Part shown: positions 1 to 13,739 of the stretch, piece after piece
Numbering within the stretch: the stretch's first letter is position 1
How the letters are laid out: each line of letters starts with the position of its first letter
Source of the DNA: Pratylenchus scribneri
Lineage: Eukaryota > Nematoda > Chromadorea > Rhabditida > Pratylenchidae
Assembly (NCBI GenBank): GCA_030063045.1
Contig: JAQSEB010000099.1
Span: 62,001-126,000, forward strand
DNA: 64,000 nucleotides
Reading direction: 5' to 3'
Program-made: the position numbers and the translations under genes
The notes under the pieces: generated by a model
What the model saw: the letters and a program-made list of their open reading frames with translations, nothing else
What the model was told of the DNA's origin: nothing
Databases searched by the model: none

Positions 1-3000
1 ATTTCTACCGTATCCCAAAGCGGCCGGCTGTTTTGCGGCAAGCTTGGTTGAATGCCATCAGCCGAAGTGAGGAAACAGTGGTCAGCCAGGCGAGTGCTGG
101 GGGAAGGGGGGAAATATATAATGCCCTTTTTTTCAATAGAATGGATAAATATTTCATTTAAAATAGACAATATAATCACATAATTCAAAGATCTTTTATT
201 TAGGATTAAGATTAATTCATGAAACGGAAAAATAGACAACAAATAAACATTCACTTTTGGCCTAAATTTATATAAAATTTAATAAAATAAATAATAATTT
301 TTAATTATTATATTTTCAGCTTCGAATTTGTTCAGCCCATTTTTACGGTGGTGAAAAACATGAAGGCGATATTCCGGTTGCCGATCCGCAAGTCCATTTA
401 AATTTTAAGTAAAATGCCATAATTTAATCCATTTTTAGGTTGACCCACCAGAATTCATTGAATTACCCCCAAAGGAGTCGCGCACTTCCGAAAGACGGAC
501 TCGATTGAAAGGTCCAATTTAATTAAATATTTTTATGATAATTTTTGGATTATTTAAAAATTTTACTTTTTGGATTTGATTCATTTTTTAATTTGATGAA
601 AGTGTTTATATTTTGCGGATACTGTAATTACAGTAATCATTCAGCTCCCTCTTCATCCTCCTCCACCCCCGCCTCAATGCTCATTTCCCCATCGGCGGAT
701 CGGCCACAATTGCCGTCCATTGTTCGGCCAAATCGTCGACTCCACCGAGGTGGCACCAGCCTTTTTCCTTATGGCCGATTCGGTGGCCAAATCCCTGGAA
801 CGGCATTTGGACATCAAAGAGCTCCGGAAATTGGCAACATTTTTAGTGGCCAATTAAAAAGTGAATTGGATGGAAAAAGTTAGTAAAGGGGAATTTATAG
901 TGAAATTTTATTTATTTTTTTAGCTAATCCCTCAACGTCTTGTACTGTTTCCGGTCCTCTTTTGCCCTCACAAAATTGCAATTCGGATCCATTTTCAGCT
1001 GCCAATTTTGCCCTTTTCACTTCACTTTTTAGTGGAAAAATATCTTCTCCAAATTTTCATCCAAATTTGCTGAAAATGGCGGCAATTCATGGGGCCAATC
1101 AACTACAAAATGGCCAAAAACCATTGGTCGCCCTTTTGGATGGCCGCGATTGTTCCATTGAAATGCCACTTTTAAAGGTAAATAAATTAATTCCTCTTTG
1201 AAGAGAATATTGGTTGGACCTTGGATGAGGCAAAACAGAAGAGGACATTTCAGTTCCAGGGTCTTTCTTTTGGTCATATCTCAGCGAGACATTAACCAAT
1301 CCAGGAAAGCCGAATATCTTTCGAAAGCTCTTATTATCCTCTACAAAGTGGCTTAATTAATTTTTGAGAAATTAAAATAGAAAAAAACTGTTTTTTCCTA
1401 CCAAATTTCGAATCCATTATATTCAAAGGTTTACAAATTTTTCAGCTTAAATTCATCAAATTAAAAAAGTCCAAAGACATTTTGGACTTTAAGATGGTCT
1501 TTTATTTTCCTTGATTGGATTTTGCCTAATTGAACTATAAACAAAAATATCACACGTCCTCTACGCCGGTCGAGATTATCCCCAATTCATAAATAATATT
1601 GACATTCTTTATAATTAAATTATATCAATTGTATTTATGTTTTCAAAAAAACCGGAAATGTTTTTTCCCAAAAAATAAATTACAGTAAAATTTGCCAAAT
1701 TTAATCAAATAATCGAAAAAAGACTAGCAAAAAATATGAAATTTTTTCCAGGACTTTGCCACCGTCGCATTTTGTGATGCCCAATCAATCAATGATGTCC
1801 ATGAAAAAGTAAAAAATTGTTGTAAAATTAAAATTCCCAAAATAAAAGGTACTAAATGAGGCCACAGCCGCCCTTCTCTATCAGTCAATTTATTTGGGCC
1901 GAGAGGAATTGGCCAAATTCAAAGCACTAAAAGTGGTCATTCGAATTGGCTCAGGCACTTCCAATGTGGATGTGCGTGCCGCAACAGAATTGGGTAAAAA
2001 TTGGGGAAAATGGCATAAAATTGAAAATATTTCATTCTTTTTTCAATAAATATTACAAATTATTTCAATTAAAATAAACGGAATCCAGCAAATATCCAAA
2101 TATTCCTTCAAATACAGGAATTGCCATTTGCCATACTCCGGTGGAATGTGTGGAGGAAAGAGCGGATTCAACAATTTCACTAATTCTAAATATGTTTCGG
2201 CGAACATTTTGGATGGCAAATTCAATTCAAAATGGCAGATTGATGGTCCCCAAAAGCAAATAAAAATAAATTCATAAAATATTTTTAGTCCACCAATATT
2301 GATCAATTGAGGGAACAAATGGCCGGATCCACCCGAATTCGAGGAAACACTTTGGGATTGATTGGATTGGGCCGAGTCGGGACGGCAGTGGTCAAAACTC
2401 ACCAATTTATGCTGTTTTTTTATTATTCTTTTTAGGCAATTCGGGCAAAAGCATTCGGCTTCCGACTTCTTTTCCATGACCCAAATTTGCCTCCGGGTAT
2501 AAGGAAAAAAGTCATTTTGATTTTCCACTAATTTAGGAGTACAAAATGCCCTGGGAATGGAAACGGCATCGACTTTGACCGAATTGTTGGCCAAATCCGA
2601 TTGCATTTCATTGCATTGCCCTTTGGGACCAGAAAGTCGACATTTGATTAATTCGGTAAAAGAAATTAGGCAAAAAACAATTTAAATTAAATATTTATTT
2701 TTGCCTTTAAGGAAAATATAAAATCCCTAAAATTCGGTGCCTTCCTCGTCAATACCAGTGATTTTGAATTGATTGAGCCAAATGCACTTTTGGCTGCTTT
2801 GAAAAGTGGCCGCATACGGGCAGCCGCTTTTGATAATATTCACGAAAAAGGAACACAAAAGGAGGCATTTGGTACAAAACATTTAGTCCATTTCAATTTT
2901 CTCAATTTAAAGATTTGCTCTGTGCGCAACCAAATGTAATTTGTACTGGCCAATCCAGTTGGTATTCGCCCGAATCATTTCGAGAATTGAGGGAGGCGGC

Positions 3001-4077
3001 GGCACAAGAAGTCAAAAGGGCATTGATTGGGCCAATTCCCGAGAATTTGAAGGTGAATAACAAGGGTGGAAATGATGAATTATTGAAATTATAACCGACA
3101 AAATAGGAAATTGGCCAACAATTAATTGATCGATTTTAGACAAAATATGGCCAAATTCGAAAATTTATCCGATTCTCTTAAATACTAATTTTCTGGACAT
3201 AATAAAATAAATCAAAATAATTATATTGAATTTCATCCAAATAATTTTCATCCATTTCCCTCATTCCAGCATTGTATCAACAAAGGGGAATTAATTGCCC
3301 TGAAACGAATTTTGTCTTTTGACAAATTCGTCGCACTCAATGCCAACAATTCCAATGCCACCAATCAAAATTCTTCCCTCTTCTCATCATCGCCCATTTT
3401 CCCGCAATTTCCTCCGCTGAATGGCCATTTGGCCAAATGTCAAATTGGCCCAAATGAAATTGGCCATTCAATCAGTCAAATCACCTCATCAATGCGTAAA
3501 AATAAAAAATGCCAGTAATTTTACATTCATTTTCATTTAATAGGTCCTTTTAATGAATTGCTCAATGATTCAATGGCTAATGGTCATTTTGGTGGTGCAA
3601 ATCCGCTGGCCAATTATCCACTGATGATGAATCCCCAAATTTGGCAAATGGCATTTTTACAAAATCAACAACAAAAATTGACAACAAATGGACAAAATGT
3701 GGAAAGGAATTCATCAAATTTAGAGGAGAAATCGGATGAAGCCTTGGAAGAAAAGGAAGAAGAAAATGGCGATCAACAGGGAATTGATACGGAAAATTGC
3801 ATGGATGAACAGAAGGATGATGAGGAATTGAAGGAGGATATGGAGGAGAAGGAGGAGGAAGATGGAAAAGTGGTCGAAATTAATGAGGAAAATGGGCAAA
3901 TTTTAATGGAAAAAATGAGCAAGGGAAACAATGGAAATGTAAAATTAATATTTAAATTAAATTCAGAATTTATTTGAGGTGACTTCTGAATTTATTCTGG
4001 CGGAAAATGGGGATCAAAAAATTGGCAATGAAAATGGAATTGATATAAACGAAAATGAAGGAGAGGAGAATTCATAA
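1..4077 (+). CDS. ctbp-1: CtBP-family transcriptional corepressor with N-terminal THAP zinc finger (5' end outside window)
   Basis: Nuclear corepressor of the D-2-hydroxyacid dehydrogenase fold. The window opens inside a THAP finger ([16 protein letters not shown], then LRICSAHF with its Cys/His at about 320-391), an arrangement known from nematode CTBP-1. A Ser/Pro/Gly-rich linker follows (exon 645-878; the phase joins as Ala). Next comes the dehydrogenase body: [15 protein letters not shown] (exon 925-1177), [31 protein letters not shown], the NAD loop [12 protein letters not shown] (about 2350-2395), MLFKL-type core blocks and [10 protein letters not shown] after about 3270. The tail is Asn-rich, then strongly Glu/Asp-rich, and stops at 4075. 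At least twelve exons; the donor at 2247 (GTCCCC) is unusual. The catalytic Arg and His of the family are replaced (see findings). Identity is firm; exact exon borders are inferred. Confidence 0.9.
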
Positions 4078-4707
4078 AATAGCCGATGAATGAATGATAT
4101 TTGTGATTTTATAAATTTAATTTTTTTTAATTGAGAAAGTACCTATAAAATAAAATTTCGGGATCCGGATCTAATTAAAACAATGAATTAAAGAGATTTT
4201 CGATCCGTTTTTTCTTCTGTAACAAGAAAAAACACAAAATTTGAATTTTAATTCTTTTTTATGGATAAATTGTCATTTTAAATTGCCGGAGGGCAGTTAA
4301 CGCGGGAGGGGAATGGGGTGTCGGGTGATGGTGAAGAAGGGAGGGAATTCAATTCATCAGAGGAAACAGGAAAATGAGTGCAACCATCTACTAGGAAAAT
4401 CGAGAATATTCCAATAAAAAAGTCGAATTTGAATTTTTTTTTGTTGGATCTTTTCCATGCAGAATCAGAATTAATGGATTTTGGGGAAAATGCAAACCAG
4501 ACACCAGACTAAAATTTTAAAAAGCCAATCAATAAAAATATTAAAAAAGGGTTTGATTGGCGCAAAAAGGAAGTAATTTATTTATTCTCAGCACTCCCAA
4601 AAATAAAATATGCCTTCAAATTTTCTAATAAATCGTGAATTTTAGAAAAATAGGGTTTACAAATAAATAAATTAATTCCCGAATTCTCTCCTCAAAATAA
4701 TCTCAAA
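4078..4707. other. Intergenic region between ctbp-1 and the CHORD gene
   Basis: About 630 bases of AT-rich sequence. It holds the presumed 3' end of ctbp-1, with AATAAA-like words near 4149, and the upstream region of the next gene. I see no ORF, repeat or RNA gene in it. Confidence 0.5.
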
Positions 4708-6172
4708 ATGGCCACAATCGAAACAGTTAATAGCGAAAATGGAATGATGCATTGCTACAACAAAGGGTGTGGAAAAAAATTCAACATTGATGAGAATAAA
4801 CCAGGTTTTATTGGAAATAATCAAATGAATATAATAAAATTTACATTGCAGATTCTTGCCTTTATCATCCTGGTCCTCCATATTTTCATGATGCCTATAA
4901 AATTTGGAAATGTTGCGACAAAAAGAGCACCGATTTCGGGTTTAACCTAATTTTTTTAAAGAATTTTTAAAAAAAATTTTTCAGAACTTGGCTAAGTTTT
5001 CCTGGCTGCACTCGAGGACTGGTAGTAATTTTTAGAATATTTATTTTTGAAAAATTTTTTAGCACAATGGCGACAAACCAATCGACGATGTTCCCAAAAT
5101 TGCGACAGTGAAGGAAATTCGCCCAGAAAAAGAGGAAGAAGTAAAAAATAATTTACCAATTAATTTATTTGGAATTAATTTTAATTTAGGTGATTGTCTG
5201 GAATGGACTGAATAAACCGGCAGAAAGGCCAACAACAAAACGAGAAATGATTGAATTGAAAATCGAATTGACTGCGGTTAATTTTTGTCAAAAATTTTAA
5301 ATTAAATTATTTTTAAAGGGCGCAATCAAAGCAATCGAGGAGGAATTGAAGAAAAGGAATGAGACAATTGGCCAAGCATTTAGTGCCATTTCCCCGGAGA
5401 AATTAATTGGCACCGGATGCAAAAATAATTCGTGCAAAGCGGTTTATTCAATTTATTAAATTTAAAAAATTATTTTCCCGTAATTTCTTTGAAAATGAAA
5501 TTTTTGAAAGCCCTTTAAGATTTAAATTATATAGAGAAAATATTTTAATTTCAATTAGAATAAATTTTTTATATAGATTTGTTTAAAAGTGACAAAATTC
5601 AGGTCTACACTGGTCCGGAAATGGATGAAAAAGAATGCGTCCATCATCCGGGCAATGCCATTTTCCATGAAGGAATGAAATTTTGGTCATGTTGTGAACG
5701 AAAAACCGCCGATTTTGGGGCATTCATGGACCAAGAAGGATGTAGCCGTGGAAAACATTGTTGGATTAAGGTCGAATAAAATAAATAAATTAATTTGTAA
5801 ATTTCATTGGCCAAATTTAAAGAATGAAAAAGTGGACAATGTTCGCGAAGATTGGTTCCAACGAAGTGGAGAAATTCACATTTCGATTTATTGCAAAGAT
5901 TCAATCCGCGAGGGAACAAAAGTGGAAAGTGATGGAATTAATTTGAGGGCAACAATCAAACATGGATTTGGGGACAAAAAAACCACAAGGGAATATGATT
6001 TATTTGGTGAAATTTTGCCAAATGAGAGTTTGGTAAATATTTTTATGGAAATATAAATTAATTAATTTGTTTTTTTTTGAAGGTTTTGATCAGCGAAAAG
6101 AAAGTTGAATTAGTACTGAAACAGGCGACACGTGAAGCATGGCCTCGACTTTGTTATGAAGTAGCAAAATGA
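4708..6172 (+). CDS. chp-1: CHORD- and CS-domain co-chaperone (CHORDC1/morgana, CHP-1 homologue)
   Basis: Cytosolic HSP90-associated co-chaperone family. Exon 1 starts at ATG 4708 and begins CHORD-I ([13 protein letters not shown]); exon 2 continues it with [18 protein letters not shown] and [11 protein letters not shown], and exon 3 ends it with [18 protein letters not shown] is in the exon at 5578-5770 ([20 protein letters not shown], then GCSRGKHCW). A CS (p23-like) domain follows in the exon at about 5823-6030 ([30 protein letters not shown]), and the last exon ends [19 protein letters not shown]. All Cys and His ligands of both CHORD modules appear present. Nine short exons with GT-AG introns keep the phase throughout. 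The CHORD-CHORD-CS order is that of animal CHORDC1. Transcribed in the same direction as ctbp-1, with no sign of an operon. Confidence 0.92.
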
Positions 6173-6462
6173 CAATGGAAAGAGAAAAAAGTTTATGAAT
6201 TAATTGATGGATTTTTGATGAATATTTTGTTTATTTCACGTGGATTATTTGGTTAAAATTGTGATTGTAAATTTCGATTAGTGCAGCAGTTGAATAAATT
6301 TTCTTTAATCAATTCAATTTATTAATGAAATACCACTTAAATAATAAAAGAAACCAATTTTATTCCATGGTAAAAGGGAAAAAAGAGAATTAAAAAAATA
6401 TCGAATTAGTTTCCATGTTTTTGTGTTTGAAATATTTTTAAATTCATCAAAATTCTTCGAGT

Positions 6463-9400
6463 TTAGTAAAAACGTTCAATTGGGGGTGCCTCCGGGGATT
6501 GGCGACTTCGTTTTGGAGCCGGAATATATTGCGGATTGTAATTTTGCATTGGAGAATTGCCAAAGAATTGATCGGCGTCAAAAGTGCCAGAACGAAGATC
6601 AAATGGATTATTGGGGCGATCCTTAAAAATAAAATAAATTTAATATTTTTCGCCCCAATTATTTTACCTGTCTATATGCGGCAAATACATTCGACGATGG
6701 TTGTGGCTGATCAATTGCGGCGGAAAAGTCCCGAAAATTCATAAAATTTTCCATCATTTCTCCACCGCCGCCCGATGTCCGAAACATTGATGAAGATGGA
6801 TTTGGAGTGGATGTGGCAAATTGATGACCATGAAAAATGGATTCATCCATTTCTTGGGCCGAAGATTGTGGCTGTTGGCGTTGACGGCGAATATCCTAGA
6901 AAATAATCAGTGTATTGATTATTATTCCATTCCCCCACAAAACACTATTAAAATATTTTCAAATATTTTTATTACTTCTTTTTTAATTAAATTTATAAAT
7001 TTTACTAACCTTTTGCTGTTGTTGCATTCTCCAATTTTCTCGGTCTATTGTGTTTGGATCGGTCGCCGCCGGCATTATTCGTTTTCGTCCACCACCACTT
7101 CCTCCCATCCCGCCGGAAATGAATGCGTCCGTTTGCCGTTGCCAATTTATTGGGACTCCTTCGAATTGTTGCTGAATTTGTGGTGTGCCATTGCCATCCG
7201 CTTGCCAATTTTGGGCCAATCCTGGGGTGGCCAACACCGAAGAAACAACTTGTTTCTATAAAAATAAAAATTAATAATTAAATTTAATTATTTAAATTTG
7301 CCTGAATATATTGTTGTAATTGGTCAAATGCTGGATTATTCATTTGGTGGGGTGAATTTTGTGCAAAAGGTGTTCCCTTAAAATGAATTAATTAATTCCA
7401 TCGATTTATTATTTAAACCGGAATATTCGATGGCACCGGTCCCCGTTGTCCTCCAATATATGAAATATCCATGGCACGACCCGCTTTTGATCCTCGCGGC
7501 ATTTTTGGCAATTTTGCCAATGCATTGTGGAATTCATTTGATTTTCTCTCAATGAATGCCAATGTTGGCAATTCCAATTTCTTTAATTAAAAATTAGTCC
7601 AAAAATGACGAAAATAAATTTACCCATTTTTTCATATCCTCCCCAAATAATGCCAATGAAGTATCATTGAATCCATCGCCTCCGGTTCGATAAATTTGTT
7701 TGAGTGATTTTTCGCCAATATTTTTGCAATGAAGTCGAATATCCGTCAAAATATTTCCTCGAATTCTTCACAAAATAATTTAATTTAATTAATTTCATTT
7801 TTAAACCTGTATGGTTCTCCTCCCCAGCTCACATTTTTCACTTCATCCGTAAAAAATTGTTCATTCTTTGACTTAAATTCAAAAATTTAAAAAATTTATT
7901 TAAAAATGAAATTTACTTTATCTGGTCGGCGGGCTTCTAAAAATAAAATAAATTTTGGAAATTAATTTTATTTTAGTGAATTTAACCAATTCGGATGAAC
8001 ATTCCACGAACAATTCTGGCCAATGTTTCTTTGTTGCATGCCATCAAATCGGCCATTCGGGTGATGGAAAGCATTATTTTGCGCATCTTTTTAAATAATT
8101 AATTAATTTTTATTATTTTTAATTTTACATCAAATGTGGTCAATTCGCCGTCTTTTGTTTGCAAACTGAATTTTGGCCGTTGGCCCATTTCTCCTCCTCG
8201 TTTTTGTTCCTCATCTTCGCCGCCTCCGCCCGGTTCAATTTTTGGTTTTAATAATTCATTTGTTTTACTTCCCGATGAAATCAATTCTCCACTTTCCAAT
8301 GATCCACTTCCTTTGGCCTCCTCTTCGCCCAATACTTCTCGAATTTCTGCCCTTTTTTTGTCCACAAATTCATTTATTGGCAAATTTTCATCCTAAAATG
8401 TCCAAAAATATATTCCACTTTTATGTTTCAATATTTTACCTTTTCAGCTGCAATTTTCTTGGCAAATTCCCGAAATTCTTGCTCTATCAATTTTTGTGGA
8501 CTGACAATGTAAATTAAAGCCGTCAATGAAATTGTGCCGGTGTATTTCAAATCCAAAACTCGATCAGTTCGGCCACCTTTCTTCTCGTTCACTTCCATTC
8601 CCAAAATTTGGTCAATCTTTTTTGTAATAATTAATTATTATTAATTAATTATTAATTATTTTTACCTCCATTATTTGTCCCCCACCGCCCGAATTCAGCC
8701 GAACAAAACATCCAATCAATATTTTTGTCAATAATTCCACATTTTCCAATTTTGCCAATTTCTCCAATTGGTTTCGGACTAACAAACATGGTTCCAATGC
8801 TTTGGCCGAATCCACCGGTAATTTTGCTCTTTTGGCCCTTTCCTCTTCCTCTTGCCTTTTTCGTTCCAAATCTTGGGAAGATGGAATTTTCTCCGCCTCA
8901 TTCAATGCCAATTGCAATTCGGCCGCCTTTTTCTCGATTTCAGCCGGCGTTGGAATTTGTTCATTCTTTAAAAGGGAATTAATTAATTTAATAATTAAAT
9001 AAAATTAACCCATGATTTCATGTCATCAATCCATTGCCGAAAACCATCATCCGTAACAATTGAAAATGATTTGACCCAATTTATGATGTAATTTCCATAA
9101 AATGGCAAAACCAATTGATAATCCACATTGGCCACATTTCGCACTTTATATTTCCTTTGGCCATGAATGCAATCGCGGACACGGACAATGTGATATTGAC
9201 AATCTTTTGGCTAAAAATTAAATAAAATTAATAAATATCATCCGAAAAAAACTAACTTTATCTTTTCGAATTGCCGGCATACAAACAAAGCATCCGGTGA
9301 TGACCGAACGAAAATGTTGGAATTCAAGTTTGGCCAAATTCCTCAGGGCCACCGGATTCAATGCAATTTTTGCCAAATCGATTCGTTTTATTCGCACTTT

Positions 9401-10455
9401 TTCTGGCTTTTCCGCCGCCTCAGCCTCCTTTTTCTCCTTCAATGCCAATTCTTGGAATGCCAATTCAATTTCATTTTCTTTTTGTTTGACAAATTGTTTT
9501 GTAGGCAATTGTTCTCCCTAAAATCATTAATTTCATTTTTCATTAATAAAATCCAACCTTTGCTTCCATATAATCGAAATAAGGGCGCAATTCATTGTCA
9601 TTTTGAATTTTTAATCCAAAAATTTTGGCTGGCTCAAAATCCCCCAAATGGCGAAGACGAATTCGGCGATTCAACCAAAGATGTTGATAACTTTGTGGCT
9701 CCAAAACATCGACAATTTGGTCGACCTGAAGAATTATAACACATTAATAATTGTTGAATTGGCTCACAAAAATGCGATCCGAATCATTGACGCGAACAAA
9801 TCCTCCAATGACGGCAGAGCGGAATATTTCATTTGGGCATCCGGACAAAAGAAGCTTCAATTTACTTTGAGTAAAAATGATTTTCTTCATCTCTTCCGGT
9901 GTTTGGATTTGATCATTTTCCGCCTCCTTTTCCTTTCCGCCATCATTGTTGTCAGTTTTGACAGGAGTGTTTTCATCAGTGTTATGAAAATTAAAAATTT
10001 TATTTAATAAATTGAATATATTTTGATTTGATGATTAGGGAATCAATCACAGATTAATTAGTATTGAATATGGAATGGCATGGCATTCATATTAGATTAT
10101 TCTGCATTTCTCTTGCATTCAAAGGGGATTATCATTCCCTTTATTTTTTGATGGTTTAATATTACCATCCAATATTTACAAAAATTAGTCCAAATTATGG
10201 ACATTTTCCCGGATAAATTATTGTTGATACCTTTTGATGTCCATTTTCCAAAGTAGGAGATGAAATTTCTTCGCGCATTTCTAATTCAGTTGGTGCTTCT
10301 TCTTGGTTCTGCCCAAAACTAATATCTGCTGATGTTTCCTTTTCAACCTCAATTGGTTGGTTGACAATTGTATCGGATGAAGTTTCAGCAATTCGCAATG
10401 ATAATTCACTTTTGCCTGATAGTGAACTTGACTCCTTTTGTGTAGTATCATCCAT
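6463..10455 (-). CDS. RTF1-like protein with four tandem Plus3 units
   Basis: Plus3 is the RTF1 domain that binds phosphorylated SPT5 and single-stranded DNA in the Paf1 complex. The protein (roughly 1,000 residues, 17 exons) starts at 10455 (MDDTTQKESSSLSGK) with an acidic, Ser-rich N-terminus. Four Plus3-like units follow: FRSAVIGGFVRVNDSDR (near 9830), FRSVITGCFVCMPAIRK (near 9280), LTKILIGCFVRLNSGGG (near 8700) and RIVRGMFIRIG (near 8000). Each ends with the post-Plus3 signature LPT/IPT plus a Lys/Glu helix: EQLPTKQFVKQKENEIELA, EQIPTPAEIEKKAAELQLA, NLPINEFVDKKRAEIREV and LELPTLAFIERKSNEFHNA. The C-terminus is Gln/Pro/Gly-rich and stops at 6463. Ordinary RTF1 has one Plus3, so this is a diverged multi-domain relative and I give no symbol. 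Confidence 0.8.
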
Positions 10456-11563
10456 TTCAAAATGGGATTTATACTAATTAATAGGATTGAAATATTTAAT
10501 CGTTTATTCTAAATTTCTTGATATAAAGATTCGATTCTTTCACATTTTATTGTTGAGATTTGATTGAAAAATGATTAATCAAAATGTCTCATTTTTTGCG
10601 AATTGTGGTTCTTAAAACCACTCCAAAATGCAAAATCCATAATCTATCCAAATATCGATCGAATATTCGACATTCAAATCAAATAAAAAAAAAACACCTA
10701 GTAAATAGAGCAACAGACAGCATTTTAAAATGAAGATAAATTTTTAGAAAAAAAAAGAAAGAAATGGGCTCAAATTTCATGATGAAATAAAATGCCATTA
10801 AGAAGGTGAAATAAAAAGTACTGTAAAAAATACAGTAACCACACTTTAACTGCGTTGCGTAGAAATCATTGAAGAACCGGCCATAACCAATAAGTAAACC
10901 TTACTTGCTAAATGCCAAATACTAATGGCATCAAGAAAAGATTATATTTAATTTTAATATAATTTTAAGCAATTCCCAAATAGGAATTTGCTTTCTCTTT
11001 AATTTTTGGTTAACCTAGTAAACAAACTCATTTTTGGGCGTTCTAAAATAAATAAACCTTCATTTTACAATGAGAATATAATGTAATGATGTTATTTAAT
11101 CATTAATTATTTCGCCGATTTGGCCGGCGTAAGAATAACGGACTGAACTTTTTTGCTTCCATTATGGCAGGTCAAAGCCTGAATTGGCAAAATTATAATT
11201 CAAAATGTACCACTTTGCTGCAATCTTTTGGATTTCTTGACAAAAAATTCAAATTATCGAATATGGATTTTTGATTTTTTTAAAATTAAATACTTAATAC
11301 TTACATCATTTATTTATTTTGCCGCGTATGAATTATATTTTAGTGAAAATGAATACATTGAAAAGGTTTTCTTTTTTATTTTTAATGGCGTCGTCGCTAT
11401 TTGATTATTTATTTTCTTCCATAAATTTATACACTCTCTATGCATTAATCGATAATATTTGCATAAAGCCATATAAATTCAATACAAAAATCGCAAATTT
11501 AATTCATCTACAAACTCCAAAAAATGAATTTATTCATTGATTCTTTGTCAAAGAGATTTTTAA
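10456..11563. other. Intergenic, upstream of the Plus3 gene
   Basis: About 1.1 kb of AT-rich sequence between the start of the Plus3 gene and the 3' end of the UGT gene. It probably includes the Plus3 gene promoter. A plus-strand ORF at 11319-11540 has no recognisable features and I do not call it. Nothing else seen. Confidence 0.4.
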
Positions 11564-13673
11564 TCAATTATTCTTTTTATTATCATCTTTTTTAATCCTT
11601 TTACAAATTTTTCTCAATAGTCTTCCAATTCCTTTTGAAATTACTAAAATTGCGCTAAATAAAAATGTAATGAAAATTGCGAAAATCAGGAATAAATCCA
11701 AATTATAAAGTTGAATAACACTCATATTCCGTGATTCTGGTAATAATTCTGGCAAAATTCCACCATTTTCCTCCAAAAAACGAATCGATTTCAGCAATCT
11801 TTGTTCAGCAGAAAAGGGCTAAATAATTCCAGAAGGAATTAAATTGCATTAAATTTAGCCCAACCTTTGTTAATATCAATTTTTGAATCCTTTTTGCCTT
11901 GGTCTTATATCTAAAAAATATAAATTCTATGGAGGGATTTTAAAAGTTACTCAGGGTTTTCGAGTATTTTTTCCAAAATACTTTCAAATTCTTCACTTCC
12001 TTCCAACAATTTGCCCTTTCCAAAACAAATTCCCCATCCATTTCTTTCTGGCACTCGCGCATTTCGATGTTGATCACCGAAAAATGGAATTGTGAGAATT
12101 GGAATTCCGGCACGAGCTGCTTCCATCAAGCTATTATTATAGCCAGAATGACTGATAAACAATCGGAGACGAGGATGATCTGATGAAAAATATTTTGGAA
12201 TGAATAGTTTTTTAATTGTCAAAAATGCATCCGAAATTATCTTACTTAACAATTTTATTTGCGGAATCCATTCGGCTAAGAAAACATTGCCCATTTCCTT
12301 TGCCAATTCCATTGAAAACTAAAAAAAGTAAAAATGGGAGAATATTGAATAAAAAAAAAAAACCAACATTATCCGTCCTTTCTACTTTCACAATGAAATG
12401 ATAATCAGGAAAATGACGAAAAGCATTGAACAAATTTTGACGAAATTTCTGAGGCCAATTAACACTGAGAACTACGGTACCCGTTGAAAACAGGACAACT
12501 CCTTTTTTGCCTTTGGCCATTTCTTTTTTGAATGGTTCCTGCAATTCTTTGCCAATTTGCTCTGCTTCATTTTCTTCCATTCCAATTCCTCCAATATAAA
12601 TAATATTCGGGAATATTGGCCTTGGGAATTCCACAAATTCATCGACGCTAACAAATACGAAAGGCGATTCCTTCAGAATGTCTCGAAGATTGGGAAAATT
12701 TTGGCTCGAAATATTTATTTATATTTTAGAAGTCAAAAATATTTACCCAAAATGTTTGCGATAAATTTCAGTCATTGAATCTAATTCATCGAAAACAAAG
12801 GAATAACCAATCGTTTGCATTAGAATATTTTTGAATCTTTGGAAAATTGACATTTTATCAGTGAATTCCGAATTCGTGACAGTCGGAACCCAACTTGACG
12901 AATATGGAATGCCCAAAACTGAGACAATATGTTCCGGAATTGGATTACTTTAAGGAAATTAATTGAAAAAAGAAAAGGGAAATGCCTGCTAAGAAGAATA
13001 TGAATTGGAATGCCAAGCAAAGGGGCCAATCCAGTGCCGCAATGTGTGACTTGTTCCGTAAAAATCAAATCAAATTTCTCGGCTTTTAAACGTTCCAATT
13101 GGTCTGATTTGGTGGTAATAAATTCTGAATATCTAATTTCCACTCGAATAATTCATTTTTACAACGTTCACATGCAAAATTTATTTCCAGAATCCAGGGT
13201 CGAAATGTTCGAATTGTGTTCAATGCCGTGGGTATTTGGAATGTCATCCGAATGAATGCATCATGCAAATCGTGGATGTCAGTTTGATTGCTGCCAAATG
13301 GACCCGGTATTCGCCATAGTTTGGCAAAATTTGTGGCATTAATTTTTCCTATAGGATAGTCATATTCCACATCCAACAATGTCTGGCATTTATAAGAAAA
13401 TTATAAGTCATTTTATTTGAATGAAAAATTTTTAAATTATAAATGTTTAAATTTAAACATTGTTCTAATATTCCCATATATTAAATATAAATAAAAATAA
13501 ATATTGACCACTTGATGGCCATCATTCGCCAAAACATCGGCAATTATGGCATTGGAAATTACATGGCTAGCAGAAATTGTTGGACTGAATACGAGGATTT
13601 TGTAGCCAAAGCCGTGGAATAAATTGGAATAAAAAATGAAAAGAATGATTAAAAGGCGATGAAATGCATTCAT
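11564..13673 (-). CDS. UDP-glycosyltransferase (UGT, GT1 family)
   Basis: Membrane-bound ER enzyme transferring sugar from a UDP-sugar to small lipophilic substrates. Starts at 13673 with a signal peptide (MNAFHRLLIILFIFYSNLF), then the N-terminal acceptor domain with the family catalytic His in SPTISASHVISN. A 59-bp intron (about 13106-13164) joins FACER to YQLERLKAEKFDLIF and restores the frame. The donor-binding C-domain shows VLFSTGTVV, FLAEWIPQ and the UGT signature with FISHSGYNNSLMEAARAGIP and FFGDQHRNA. One transmembrane helix (LFLIFAIFITFLFSAILVIS) is followed by a basic cytosolic tail ending KKNN, a classical dilysine ER-retrieval signal. Length and domain order are normal for nematode UGTs. 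No frame break is needed. Confidence 0.92.
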
Positions 13674-13739
13674 TTTTAATCAATTTGAGAGAAATGGAAT
13701 AATTGGGTGGATGTTTTCAGTAATATTCCTTATCAAATT

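Noticed and set aside
13086..13143. Frameshift in the UGT gene
   Set aside because: A canonical 59-bp GT-AG intron restores FACER-YQLERLKAEKFD in frame, so no break is needed.
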